A DNA stretch of 51,812 nt from Verrucomicrobiota bacterium (GTDB lineage: Bacteria > Verrucomicrobiota > Verrucomicrobiia > Verrucomicrobiales > Akkermansiaceae): positions 1-51,812 of the forward strand of contig JAPLUI010000539.1 of NCBI GenBank assembly GCA_026397725.1. The letters are read 5' to 3'. Below, one piece after another: positions 8,559 through 18,077 of the stretch. The translations under genes were made by a program, and so were the position numbers. The notes under the pieces were generated by a model. That model ran no database searches. It worked only from the letters and a program-made list of their open reading frames with translations, and had not been told where the DNA came from. Within the stretch, counting starts at the first letter, position 1; each line of letters starts with the position of its first letter.

Positions 8559-9539
8559 ATGACAGTCATGAATCACATATCTAGCAGAAAGTCCAGCGGC
8601 GGGCGCCGGCGTCCCACCGGCCGCGTTTGGCATTTTGCCGGACGCTTCTTCCGTGCCAGGTTCACGGGGATTCGGCATGCGGTTGCCCCATGCCTGGCAG
8701 TCATGGTCGCGGCGGGCATCGCGTTCATGCTGGCATCGGGCGTGATGGCCGCCGATGACGACACGCGCACGTTCAAGGCGGACAAGCGCTACCTGCTGTT
8801 TCCGTGCACCAACGGGAGAGTCGGTCAGAACCAGGTGTTCATCAACGTGGACGGCAAACCCTTCATGTCGGCGTTTGACGCGCTGATTGCCTCCGCCAAC
8901 CCGGACCACTGGCGCTGGCTGGACCTGAAACTGATGCAAGGCAGCACGCTGACGGTGAAGATCGAGGGCCCGAATGCGGCAGGCATCGAACTGGTGAAGA
9001 TGAGCGATACCATTCTTGGCAAGTATGAGATGTTCAGCCAGATGGCTACCTTCCCGTTGGAACTCAGCCTGCAGACCACGCCGGATGGTGTTAGATTGTA
9101 TGCGGACTTTGTTTCCGAACTCGCCCAACTGCGCAATCCGGGCAGCACGCAGAAGGATCTCACGGTCAAGGCCGTCACCCCGCTCAAGGTGGGTGACGTC
9201 TCGCAGCCCGTGGAGATGGTGGCCGCGTTCGAGCCCGGCAGCGCAACCAAGGTGAGTTTCACGGGCGCGGAACTCAACCTCACCTGGAACGCCGGCAGCA
9301 AGGAAATCGAGGTCAATGGCGAGAAGGCCAGGCTGACGCCAAAGAACGGCCGTGTGGAATTGCACATCCTGCTGGACCTCCCGTCGGTCGAGGCCGTCAC
9401 CAACGGCGGGGAGGCTTACCTCATCAAGAGCCGAGACTATCGGAAACTCGGCGAGAAATCCCCGATGGAAATCCGCGCCGAGGGCGGCGACGTGAAATTC
9501 AGCCGCCTCGAGGTCTATCCGCTCAAGTCGATTCACTAA
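8559..9539 (+). CDS. GH32-derived protein lacking the catalytic propeller, copy 1
   Basis: This 326-residue protein has an N-terminal hydrophobic segment (about 43-65, ending VMAAD), then the levanase N-terminal sandwich domain (KADKRYLLFP to SDTILGKY, 73-156). From residue 158 it continues with FSQMATFPLELSLQTTPDG, the stretch that in normal GH32 enzymes follows the propeller, and the C-terminal sandwich to EVYPLKSIH. The junction is at about 9029/9030 and is in frame. None of the three GH32 catalytic acids is present. A second protein with a closely similar junction lies at 15694, about 60 percent identical by eye. It may be a sugar-binding protein derived from a hydrolase, or a decayed gene. 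ATG 8559 or ATG 8568 can serve as start. Confidence 0.7.
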   Translation: MTVMNHISSRKSSGGRRRPTGRVWHFAGRFFRARFTGIRHAVAPCLAVMVAAGIAFMLASGVMAADDDTRTFKADKRYLLFPCTNGRVGQNQVFINVDGKPFMSAFDALIASANPDHWRWLDLKLMQGSTLTVKIEGPNAAGIELVKMSDTILGKYEMFSQMATFPLELSLQTTPDGVRLYADFVSELAQLRNPGSTQKDLTVKAVTPLKVGDVSQPVEMVAAFEPGSATKVSFTGAELNLTWNAGSKEIEVNGEKARLTPKNGRVELHILLDLPSVEAVTNGGEAYLIKSRDYRKLGEKSPMEIRAEGGDVKFSRLEVYPLKSIH

Positions 9540-9548
9540 CAACAAACC

Positions 9549-10243
9549 ATGAAACATCCCATCCACAAATTACTGCTCGCAATCGCAGCGACCACATTGC
9601 CATTCAACCTGTGTCCGGCACAGGATGCCAAACCCGGCAGTGCTCCCGCGCTGCAAGGATTTGAATGCCCGAGGATTGACCAGCCGTATGTTCACCTGCC
9701 GATGAGTTTCGATGCTCCGGAGGTCAAACTGTTGGTCAGTATTGACGGCGAATTGCAGCATCCGATTGATGTCAAACTCGCCCAGGGCAAGCCGGACTGG
9801 ATCGGCACGTTCTGCGTGCAGAAATGGATGGGCAAAAAACTCACCATCGTCCCGGAAAAACCGCTGGCCGGGGCGGGCTGGATCGGCAACATGAAGATGT
9901 CCGACCAACTCACCGGGGAGGACGGCGTCTATCAGGAAAAATACCGCCCGCAATTCCACTTTTCCGCGCGGCGCGGTTGCATCACGGATATTGACGGTCC
10001 CATCTACTTCAACGGCGAGTATCATATCAGCCGTTGAAAGTCATCGACGGCCAGCTCAAACTGCGGGTGTTCGTGGACCGCACGGCGGTGGAAGGCTTCG
10101 CCGCCGGCGTCCCCTGGATGCCGCTCGTCTATCCATTCATGCCGGAGGACAAGCCAACCTACGCCGTGAAAGTATTCGGCAAGAAAGGCCTTGCGGATGT
10201 TGAGTTGAAAGCACATCAACTCCAGTCCATTTGGAAGAAGTAG
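9549..10243 (+). pseudogene. GH32 gene with out-of-frame loss of the propeller
   Basis: ATG 9549 begins a signal peptide (1-24, ending CPAQ) and an N-terminal domain ending VYQEKYRPQFHFSARRG and PIYFNGEYHI, the first strand of the propeller. At about 10027 the sequence jumps to QPLKVIDGQLKLRVFVDRTA, which belongs to the GH32 C-terminal sandwich, in another frame, and ends LQSIWKK at 10243. The propeller is gone and the reading frame is broken. The leader resembles those at 13832 and 18078. It starts 9 bp after the 8559 gene. Confidence 0.75.
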
Positions 10244-10292
10244 GCGGCACGCGTGAATACCGACAGTTGCACAAGAGGAGGAGAAACAAACC

Positions 10293-10523
10293 ATGAGAAG
10301 ATTATTCCAAATCCGACTCGGTTGCACCGCAGCCTTGTTATCCGCCGTGCTGGCTTCCGCCCCTGTGGCGCAGGCCGAGGTCCTGAATGTCAATTTTGCA
10401 GGTGGCGATGGAGCTGCCACTTACTCCGGTCAGGGGCACGGTCCGACCCCGGCCATGACGCCTGGAATAATCTCGCGGTCTCTCCCGGTGCGCACGGACG
10501 CCGGCGGCATCAGTGCTGGCTAA
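10293..10523 (+). pseudogene. 5' fragment of a secreted, autotransporter-like or surface protein gene
   Basis: A good ribosome-binding site (AGAGGAGGAGA, 10273-10283) precedes ATG 10293, with a signal peptide (to VAQA) followed by EVLNVNFAGGDGAATYSGQG. After about 10450 the plausible continuation (HDAWNNLAVSPGAHG) lies in another frame and stops at once, so the gene carries a frameshift and is truncated. The start resembles the secreted beta-sandwich proteins of Verrucomicrobiota, such as the one at 48471. Confidence 0.5.
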
Positions 10524-10600
10524 CCATGAAGCATTGACAGAGGACATATTTCCACCAATCAAGAACACCCATCATGACACTCCACCTCACCCATTGATAT

Positions 10601-13411
10601 ATGACAACCTCCAAGAAATTCACCTGCCTGATTCTAGCAACCGTGCCGTTGGCCGCCGGCTTGGGGGTTGGCGCGGATGACGCAAAGGCGCAACCCTGCA
10701 TTGTCCGTGCGGCGGATATGCCCGCGAAGGTGAAACTCGCCGCGGAGGAAATCCGCCGCTATGTCTATTTGCGGACCGGGGCGCTGCTCCCGGTGGTGCA
10801 GGCGCCAGGCGGCGCGGGTGCCACCATTGTGTTAGAAATCGGGAAGTCGCTGGATGCGCAACAATACCGGCTGAAAACCGCAGGCACCACCCTGACCCTC
10901 TCCGGGGGGTCGGACCTCGCGGTGCTTTACGGCGCGTATGCCTTGGCGGAGAAACTCGGCGTGCGCTTCTATCTGCACGGCGATGTGGTGCCGGATGCGA
11001 GGATTCCCTTCGCCTTGCCACAACTGGATGAGACGTGCCAACCGCTGTTCGCGGTGCGCGGCGTGAATCCGTGGGGCTGCCACCCCTACGGCATGGATGC
11101 CTGGAGCGCCGACGACTACAAGACCGTCTTCACACAACTGGCAAAAATGCGCATGAACTTCCTGGGCGTCCACTGCTATCCGGAAGGCCCGCCCTATGCC
11201 GCCGAGCCGACGGTGTGGCTCGGGTTGCCCGGGGACTTCGACGCGACAGGGCAGGTGAAGTCCGGTTATCCGTCGCATTACTTCAGCGCGCTGGCGAATG
11301 GGTTCGGCCAGGCGTTCCGGGCTAAGGAAACCGGCAAATACAACTTTGGCGGTGCCGGGTTGTTTGAGCGCGACGACTGGGCGCCGCCGGTGATGGCCGG
11401 TTATTGCCCGGTGCCCACCACACCCGAGGGCAGCAACGAGGTGTTCAACCGCATGGCCGGGCAGCTCCACGACGCGTTTTCCTTCGCACGACGCTTGGGT
11501 GTTAGAACCTGCCTCGGCACTGAAGCGCCGCTAACAATCCCGGGGGCCGTGCAGGAACGCTTGAAAGCCCAGGGCAGGAATCCCGCGGATCCGGCCGCGG
11601 TGCGCGAGGTTTACGAGGGCACCTTCCGCCGCATCATGGCCAGCCATCCGTTAGATTACTACTGGCTCTGGACCCCGGAAAGCTGGACTTGGGAAGGTAA
11701 CAAACCGGCGCAATACGAGGCCACTATCGCCGACATCAAGCTGGCGCACGAGGCGCTCCGGAATGTGGGCGCGCCTTTCAAGCTCGCCACCTCCGGTTGG
11801 GTGTTGGGGCCGGCGCATGATCGCGCGGCCTTCGACCATGACCTGCCCAAGGACATCCCCATGAGCGCCATCAGCCGGGCCGTCGGCCATACCGAAGTGG
11901 ACCCGGCCTTCGGCCGGATTGCCGGGCGGGAGAAATGGGCGATTCCATGGCTGGAGAGCGATGGTCACCAGGGTCTCGCGGGCCTTCAGTTATACGCGGG
12001 ACGGATGCGTCGCGATGCCGCCGATGCCGCAGCGTACGGTTGCACCGGTCTGATGGGCCTGCACTGGCGCACCGAGATCCTCGCGCCGAATGTGTCTGCT
12101 CTGGCGTTAGCCGCTTGGGATCAGAGTTGGTATCCAAATGCAAACGGTGGACCGGCACGGGATTGGACGATGGACGGCAAAACAGCCAATTACCCGGATG
12201 CCAGGATCACAGGGACGAACGACGAGGTGCTTTACCGGTCGTGTTGTTATGACATGACTGACGGCAAAATGAAAGTCCCTAACGGCCGGTACAAAGTGAC
12301 ACTGAAATTCTGCGAACCGCATTTCAAGGCATCGGGTGAACGGGTGTTTGACGTGAAACTGCAGGGCACCACGGTCATGGAAAACCTCGACATTTTAGCC
12401 AAGGTTGGCCAGTTCGCGGCACTGGACTTCAGCTTCGACGGCATTGCCGTGACCGACGGCTGGTTGCAGGTCGGGTTTGTCGCCCGCCAATCGTTGCCGT
12501 GCATCTCCGCGATTGCGGTGGCAGGTCCCGGATTTGTTAGGAAAATCAACTGCGGCGGCCCGGCCTATCAGGACTACCTGGCCGGCGAGCCACGCCCACC
12601 CCGGGAGCGTTCCCTGCCATGCGACGATTTCTATGCCGATTGGGCGCAGGCCAGCTTCGGCCCCGAAGCGGCCGACCCCATCGCCAGGATCTTCACCGAA
12701 CTAGACGGCAAGGTGCCCCTGGCCACTGCCGATGGCTGCCCCGTCGGCCCACTTGACCCGGACGCGACGCCATGGGCCACGGTCGCCACCCGCTTCACCT
12801 TTGTGGATGCCATGGAAAAGCTGCGCCCTGCGGTGCGCGGCGCGGGCAACCTCGACCGCTTCGACTATTGGCTCAACACGTTCCTGTATTACCGGTCGCT
12901 GGCACAAGTGCGTTGTGCCCTGGGGGCCAAGGCCGCGCCTGAGGAAATCACACGGCTGTGGAGTGATACCTACCGCTATCTGCTGGCGTCGGTGAACACG
13001 CCCGGCACGCTGGCCGCGGTGGTGACCCTGGAAAATCATCCCGGCTGGGGCGATCTGATAGCCAGACAAGCCTCACAACCGTGGCTGAAAGAGCACCAAG
13101 GTGCGCCGCGCCTGATCGTGACGACCGTGCGCTCGGTTGTTGAAAAAGACGAGGCCCTGACGCTAACAGTCATCGCGCTGGACCAACAACCGATGAAAAG
13201 CGTCGTGCTCAAGTGGCGGCCGCTGGGCCGTGGCGCGTGGCGGCAACAGGAAATGACCCATGTCGCCCGTGCCATCCATCGCGCCACCCTGCCGCCCGCC
13301 GCGGAATCGTTAGAGTATCACATCCAGGCCGGCACGGCCAGTGGCGCGCAATTGGTGTGGCCTGCCACCGCGCCGGAAATGAATCAGACCGTCGTCGTCA
13401 CGGGACCATGA
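10601..13411 (+). CDS. Secreted GH67-N/DUF4838-like hydrolase with internal malectin domain
   Basis: This intact 936-residue protein has a signal peptide (1-26) and an alpha-glucuronidase-type N-terminal domain (AAEEIRRYVYLRTGALLP, YRLKTAGTTLTLSGG, YGAYALAEKLGVRFY; about 30-150). A long barrel-like region follows (about 155-510; DYYWLWTPESWTW, LESDGHQGL). A malectin-type carbohydrate-binding domain lies at about 515-655 (YRSCCYDMTDGKMKVPNGRY, FCEPHFKASGERVFDV), then a helical region and a C-terminal sandwich. The N-terminal domain and barrel are shared with DUF4838, GH67 and some GH20-like proteins. I infer a glycan-acting enzyme, substrate unknown. Its stop overlaps the next start (ATGA). 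Fragments resembling its APPVMAGYCPVPTTPEG region recur at 25980-26190 and 39813-40002. Confidence 0.7.
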   Translation: MTTSKKFTCLILATVPLAAGLGVGADDAKAQPCIVRAADMPAKVKLAAEEIRRYVYLRTGALLPVVQAPGGAGATIVLEIGKSLDAQQYRLKTAGTTLTLSGGSDLAVLYGAYALAEKLGVRFYLHGDVVPDARIPFALPQLDETCQPLFAVRGVNPWGCHPYGMDAWSADDYKTVFTQLAKMRMNFLGVHCYPEGPPYAAEPTVWLGLPGDFDATGQVKSGYPSHYFSALANGFGQAFRAKETGKYNFGGAGLFERDDWAPPVMAGYCPVPTTPEGSNEVFNRMAGQLHDAFSFARRLGVRTCLGTEAPLTIPGAVQERLKAQGRNPADPAAVREVYEGTFRRIMASHPLDYYWLWTPESWTWEGNKPAQYEATIADIKLAHEALRNVGAPFKLATSGWVLGPAHDRAAFDHDLPKDIPMSAISRAVGHTEVDPAFGRIAGREKWAIPWLESDGHQGLAGLQLYAGRMRRDAADAAAYGCTGLMGLHWRTEILAPNVSALALAAWDQSWYPNANGGPARDWTMDGKTANYPDARITGTNDEVLYRSCCYDMTDGKMKVPNGRYKVTLKFCEPHFKASGERVFDVKLQGTTVMENLDILAKVGQFAALDFSFDGIAVTDGWLQVGFVARQSLPCISAIAVAGPGFVRKINCGGPAYQDYLAGEPRPPRERSLPCDDFYADWAQASFGPEAADPIARIFTELDGKVPLATADGCPVGPLDPDATPWATVATRFTFVDAMEKLRPAVRGAGNLDRFDYWLNTFLYYRSLAQVRCALGAKAAPEEITRLWSDTYRYLLASVNTPGTLAAVVTLENHPGWGDLIARQASQPWLKEHQGAPRLIVTTVRSVVEKDEALTLTVIALDQQPMKSVVLKWRPLGRGAWRQQEMTHVARAIHRATLPPAAESLEYHIQAGTASGAQLVWPATAPEMNQTVVVTGP

Positions 13412-13797
13412 AAATATTCGACCTGCAGATCGAAGTCGCGCTCGCCAACCTGCCCAGGATCCATCAAGCCGTGGGGGATCAGGTTTCCGTGGTGCTCGTT
13501 TCCGGTGCGGATTACGGCACGCAAAACGGGCCTTTGTGCGCGCCCGCTGCGTTTGCCGACCTTTTCCAGCCCTATCACATGAGGATCAACGACTGGATTC
13601 ATGAGAATACCAAATGGAAAATCATGATCCACTCCTGCGGCGGCATCGCCCCTCTGCTGGACCATTTTCATGAAATGGGGGTCGATATATTGAACCCCGT
13701 ACCAACTCAGCAAGGGCGGAGACGTCGTGGTGCAAGAACTCAAAGTGGTACCCTGGAGTCGCTGGAGGTATGGCGATTGCGATCCGCCTGGGACTGA
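13408..13797 (+). pseudogene. Internal fragment of a uroporphyrinogen-decarboxylase-family gene
   Basis: The frame from ATG 13408 reads MKIFDLQIEVALANLPRIHQ, SGADYGTQNGP, FQPYHMRINDWIH, IMIHSCGGIAPLL and GVDILNPV. This is the middle of a URO-D/MtaA-type barrel as found in PVC catabolic clusters. Homology ends at about 13703. The rest up to the stop at 13797 is foreign, and the alternative frame there (KGGDVVVQELKVVPWSRWRYG) looks like the tail of a different gene. Both ends of the URO-D gene are therefore missing. The ATGA overlap with the upstream gene may be fortuitous. Confidence 0.65.
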
Positions 13798-13831
13798 CCA
13801 TCAGATTGCCAAGCCAACGACACTTGAAACC

Positions 13832-15697
13832 ATGAAACGAACACTACCCGAAGTATTACTGTTAGCAGCCGCGCTTGCGGTATTTCCATTCCACGCATGC
13901 CCGGCGGCGGAGAACGCCGGGCCATCACCGGCTCTGGCAGAACGGACCGATGGGGGAAAATCCGTGCTGGCATGGCATCCCGCAGGCAAACTCTTGTTGC
14001 TCATGCAGACGCCGGAGTTTGGTGCCCGGGTGGCGGGCGCCGAGGTTCCGGTGTTGGTGGAAAGCGGACCGCTGAAGATCGATGCCGGACAAGCCCGATG
14101 GGCGCAAACGATCCGGATCGAACACTCCGGCAAGACCTACCGGGCGCAATATGCCCGCACTTTCGCCCCGTTCGTGGAGGGTGCTCGAAAGCGACTGCAA
14201 GTCACCTGCGAGTTGCTGCCGAGCGACCCGCTGCCGTTCGACCTGTCGGTCAAGCATCGCGTGCTGATCGAGGGCCTTCCACAGGCCGAGGCGATCCTGC
14301 TGCAACGCAATGGCCAGGTGGCACATGCCGCGGTCCCGCCTAACGAAGCGCTGCAGGCCTATTGGTTCCTGGGCGGTGGGTGTGCGCGTGGCGGCCAGGA
14401 ACTGGCCATGCCACTCATCGGTTTGCGCCGGAAAGACGGCGGGGACGACACCCTGTCTTGTGCGACCGACCCCTATCTCGGGGTGCGGTTCCGGGTGTCG
14501 GCAACCGGCGGCACGCCGGACACCGTGACTTTCGAGGGCAGTTCCTCTTTCAGCGGAACGCTCACGCCGCTTTCTAACGAAACACGGCTGATGGAGTTCG
14601 CGGTGCATCGCGATGCCACGGATGAACTGTTCCCGACTTTCTATCAAACCATCCCCGACATCAAGCCGGGACCATCCTGGATTCACGACATCGAGTTGAA
14701 TCACTACGATTACATCGCGAAGGCCGGGAAATCCCTGGAACCGGATCTGAACGAACTGGCGCGGCGGATTCCCGCGAAATACCGCCAGCACGTGTTGGTC
14801 TGCCTGCACGGCTACTACGATTTCCTCGGTCGTTATACCTTCAACTCCAAGACCCGGCGCATCGACGACGCCTGGAAATCCTATGACGGCCAAGCCAAAC
14901 TGTTGCCGATGACCAAGGAGGAACTCCACCGGCGGATTCGGTTGGTCAAGGAGCGGGGATTCCGGTGCGCGATCTACTACTTCGATGCCCTGGCGTGCGA
15001 TGATGCCGGACCGGAATTCAATCCAGATTGGATCTGGCGTGATGCCGGGGGGAATCCCATGACCTGGGGCTACTGGCAGAAGCGGCCCGATGCCGCGGGA
15101 CATACCAACTATCAGTTGAACCCGGCGCACCCGGAAGTCAGGCAGTGGTTTCTTGACTACACGAAGGCACTGATCGCCGAGTATGGGCGCGAACTCGACG
15201 GCTTCGCCTGGGACGAAACCAATGCCGTTCAGCAGGGAATGCGGGCGAAATGGGGAGCCGGCATGATGGAAACCGACCGGGCGATGATGCGGTTGGTGGC
15301 GGATATCACCCGGGAGGTGCAACGGGGATGGGCGGTGAACCCTGACCTGGCGTTCCTAACATCCGATAATATCGACGCGCACGGGCCATCGCAGGAACTG
15401 CAGGTTCCCTATTGCCTGGTCGCCCACGGAACCTATCAGGACAGTTGGTGCGACCCACAGGCATGGCCGCCGGGCATCTTCCCCAACCATCGCAACTGCC
15501 TGATGAGCTGCAACTGGTCACCGATCAAGAACCGCGATTGGAACCGCATCGCGGTGGAGCAGTATGGCCTGCCGCAGGGCGTCTCCAACGGATATGGCGA
15601 CGACCTCGGCCCCGCCGAAATGCCGAAGGAAATCCTCGATGAAATCATCGCACGGTTTCTCAAACGGGTGGAACAAGCCAAACCGGAAAAGCCGTGA
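13832..15697 (+). CDS. Secreted TIM-barrel glycoside hydrolase, family not identified
   Basis: The 621-residue protein from ATG 13832 begins with a signal peptide (to CPAAEN). A beta-rich N-terminal region is followed from about residue 320 by a barrel: IELNHYDYIAKAGKS, HVLVCLHGYYDFLGRY, KERGFRCAIYYFDAL, RQWFLDYTKALIAEYG, LDGFAWDETNAV, AFLTSDNIDAHGP. The DGFAWDET strand end is the best candidate for a catalytic acid and resembles clan GH-D or GH66-like proteins. I could not assign a CAZy family. The open frame extends upstream through a fragment of another gene; I chose the internal ATG because the signal peptide starts there and resembles the leaders at 9549 and 18078. The stop overlaps the GTG of the next ORF. 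Confidence 0.6.
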   Translation: MKRTLPEVLLLAAALAVFPFHACPAAENAGPSPALAERTDGGKSVLAWHPAGKLLLLMQTPEFGARVAGAEVPVLVESGPLKIDAGQARWAQTIRIEHSGKTYRAQYARTFAPFVEGARKRLQVTCELLPSDPLPFDLSVKHRVLIEGLPQAEAILLQRNGQVAHAAVPPNEALQAYWFLGGGCARGGQELAMPLIGLRRKDGGDDTLSCATDPYLGVRFRVSATGGTPDTVTFEGSSSFSGTLTPLSNETRLMEFAVHRDATDELFPTFYQTIPDIKPGPSWIHDIELNHYDYIAKAGKSLEPDLNELARRIPAKYRQHVLVCLHGYYDFLGRYTFNSKTRRIDDAWKSYDGQAKLLPMTKEELHRRIRLVKERGFRCAIYYFDALACDDAGPEFNPDWIWRDAGGNPMTWGYWQKRPDAAGHTNYQLNPAHPEVRQWFLDYTKALIAEYGRELDGFAWDETNAVQQGMRAKWGAGMMETDRAMMRLVADITREVQRGWAVNPDLAFLTSDNIDAHGPSQELQVPYCLVAHGTYQDSWCDPQAWPPGIFPNHRNCLMSCNWSPIKNRDWNRIAVEQYGLPQGVSNGYGDDLGPAEMPKEILDEIIARFLKRVEQAKPEKP

Positions 15698-16480
15698 TCT
15701 CCCATACCGACCCGCATTGCTCTCTCAAGGTGTTCATCAACGTGGACGGCACCCCCTGCATGTCCTTGTACGACGCGCTTGTCACCGCCTCCGAACCGGA
15801 CCACTGGAGATTTTTCGACCTGAAGGTGTTGCAGGGCCGGGAGGTGTCGGTCAGGATCGAAGGCCCGGATGCGGCTGTCATCAACCGGGTGAAGTTGAGC
15901 GACACCATTCCGGGCAAATTTGAGAGGTTCAGCCAAATGGCGTCCTTCCCGTTAGATCTGAGTCTGCGGACCGCGCCTGGCGGCATGCGCCTGTTTGCGG
16001 ACTTCATTCCCGAACTCGCGAAACTGCGCAAGAATGGCAGCCGGAAAACAGATGTCGTCGTCAAGGCCGGCACCCCGCTCCAGGTTGCCGACGTGACGCA
16101 GCCGGCGGAGATCATCGCCGAATTCGACCCCGGCAGCGCCTCGCAGATCACGTTCACCGGACCGGAACTCGACATCAATTGGAACGCCGCAAGCCAGGAA
16201 CTCAAGGTCAGGGAAGTGAGCCTGTCGGCGAGCAAGTCGGAGGCGGGCTATTGGTGGCAGTATCGAGGTGAGCAAATCAAACTGGCTCCGCAGAATGGTC
16301 GCATGACATTGCACATACTGCTGGACATTCCGTCGGTCGAAGTTGTCACCAGCGGTAGGGATTATACCATCAAGGGCCGTGACTATCGGCAACTTGGCGC
16401 GAATTCCCCCTTGGAGATCCGCGCCGAGGGCGGCGACGTGAAATTCAGCCGCCTGGACGTCTATCCGCTCCAGTCCATTC
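15694..16480 (+). pseudogene. GH32-derived protein lacking the catalytic propeller, copy 2
   Basis: From GTG 15694 the frame lacks a signal peptide and starts within the levanase N-terminal sandwich (KVFINVDGTPCMSLYDALV). At residue 77/78 (about 15925) it jumps in frame from SDTIPGKFE to RFSQMASFPLDLSLRTAPGG, as in the 8559 protein. The C-terminal sandwich runs to DVYPLQSIQ. The normal stop is lost and the ORF runs on into unrelated sequence to 16602. Compared with 8559 it carries about 19 extra residues (SLSASKSEAGYWWQYRGEQ). Divergence between the two copies shows that the shared deletion is not a recent duplicate. No catalytic acids remain. Confidence 0.65.
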
Positions 16481-16865
16481 AGGCAGGGATTCTCCACGCC
16501 CGCCCCCACGCAATCCGTGGTGTTTCCAACCAACGACCCCAACCTCATCGGCTGGATCGTCGTGGATGCCTTCAGTCATCAAGCAGATCACCAAGACCAT
16601 AACGGAAATGAACCGTCTCCAGCGCCAGAACCCTGCCGGATGCGCGTTTTCAATCTGGAGGCACCGGCTGCGTATTCGCGAAACCCTCCTAACATCGATG
16701 CCATCGTTCAGGCGGTCGTCCGCAACGGCATGCGCGTTATTGGTTACGACCGACATATATCTGGTTATGTCAAAGCGATCAATCAGAGCGTGCTGGCCAT
16801 GGGCGAAGTGCTGCTGAGCCTGACCAGTGAAGATGTTGTCCATACTGCTCCACTTGACTGCCAAT
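16481..16865 (+). pseudogene. Mosaic of unrecognised gene fragments
   Basis: In the frame shared with the ORF 16517-17149, two protein-like pieces are visible. One is SVVFPTNDPNLIGWIVVDAF at about 16513-16572. The other is IDAIVQAVVRNGMRVIGYDR and VKAINQSVLAMGEVLLSLTS at about 16700-16836. The latter resembles the end of a barrel domain in secreted PVC hydrolases of unknown function. They are joined by low-complexity sequence and followed by the GH20 leader in a different frame. Neither end of a gene is recognisable. Confidence 0.35.
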
Positions 16866-18077
16866 ATGAAAACACTGATAGAAACCCGCCATGCGTCCTT
16901 TTCGGGGGCTTTGATGAAGTACGCGCGTTTGCCCTCGTTCGGCATGATACTGACCGTATCGCTGGCCCTGATCTCGGGCCGGGCCACGGCGCAAGACCGC
17001 CAGGATTTCGCCAGCACCAAGTCTTTGCGGCTGATTCCGTTTCCCAAAGAGGTGCGGTTGTTGGATGGGCAATTCGCGCTCGACCCATCGCTGGTGCTGG
17101 AAGCACCGGCAGAGCAAATGGAAACTCTAGCCCGTCAATTAAACGATGAATTGCGGCGTGCCGGGCTGACACCTGTGAAAACACGCGCCATGGAATCGGC
17201 AACACCCTCGTTCCGCCTGGCGGCTCTATCAGGTCCGCATGCCCTCACCGTTCAAGTGCGCCAGGACAATCCGGAAGCCTACGGGCTGGAGGTGCGGCAT
17301 CAGGAAATCGTATGCCGCGCGCCCCAGCCGGTCGGCCTGTGTTATGGCCTGCAGACCCTGTGCCAGTTAATTCGCGCCAACCGCCTCGGCAACGCGCTGC
17401 CTTGTCTCCAGATCCATGATTGGCCGTCGTTGCGCTGGCGCTGTTTCCAGGACGACATGACGCGCTGACCCAGTTCGACCCTCGAAACACTGAAGTTCGA
17501 GGCCGGGTTGGGTGCCAGTCTCAAGTTCAATCTCATGACTTACTACATGGAGTACCAATACGCCTTCAAGAAGCATCCGAAGATCGGACCGGCCAACGGC
17601 TCCCTGACCGCCGATGATCTAACAGCACTGGTGGCTTTCACCAAGCCCCTGCATCTGGACATCCTGGGCAATCAGCAGTCGTTCGGACATCACGGGAACC
17701 TTCTCCGCATCCCCGAGTACGCCTACCTGAGCGAAAACGGCCCTGACATACTAACTCCGGTCAAAGAAGAGACCTATCAACTGCTGGACGACCTGTATTC
17801 GGAGGTTTGCCCGTTGTTGCCGTTCCCGTGGTTTAATGTTTGCTGTGATGAAACCTGGGGTCTGGGCACCGGCACATCAAAAGAGTTGGCCGCGCAAATC
17901 GGCGTGGGGGGAGTCTATGTCGGGCACATCCGCCGGCTTCACGACCTGCTAGAGAAGAAATATCACAAGCGCATGATGATGTGGGGAGATATCATTTTGC
18001 AGCACCCCGACAAGCTGGGGGAAATACCGAATTCAAACCCGTTGACTTGCCAACCCGACTTCGTGAACCGGAGTATC
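16866..18077 (+). pseudogene. GH20 beta-N-acetylhexosaminidase, interrupted by TGA and 3'-truncated
   Basis: The frame from ATG 16866 (alternatively 16914) has a signal peptide, the GH20 N-terminal domain (LIPFPKEVRLLDGQFAL, VGLCYGLQTLCQLI) and the start of the barrel (IHDWPSLRWRCFQDDMTR). Codon 201 at 17466-17468 is TGA where the family usually has Gly. The same frame then continues cleanly with PSSTLETLKFEAGLGASLKF, the catalytic Asp-Glu pair in FNVCCDETWGLGTG, and MMMWGDIILQHPDKL. After about 18040 homology ends and the frame runs into the next gene's ATG at 18078. A single G-to-T change would explain the stop. The last third of the barrel is missing. Confidence 0.75.

Noticed and set aside
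17466..17468. In-frame TGA in the GH20 gene as a selenocysteine or reassigned codon.
   Set aside because: The position is normally Gly, there is no obvious downstream stem-loop, other genes in the window use TGA as a normal stop, and the gene is truncated anyway.
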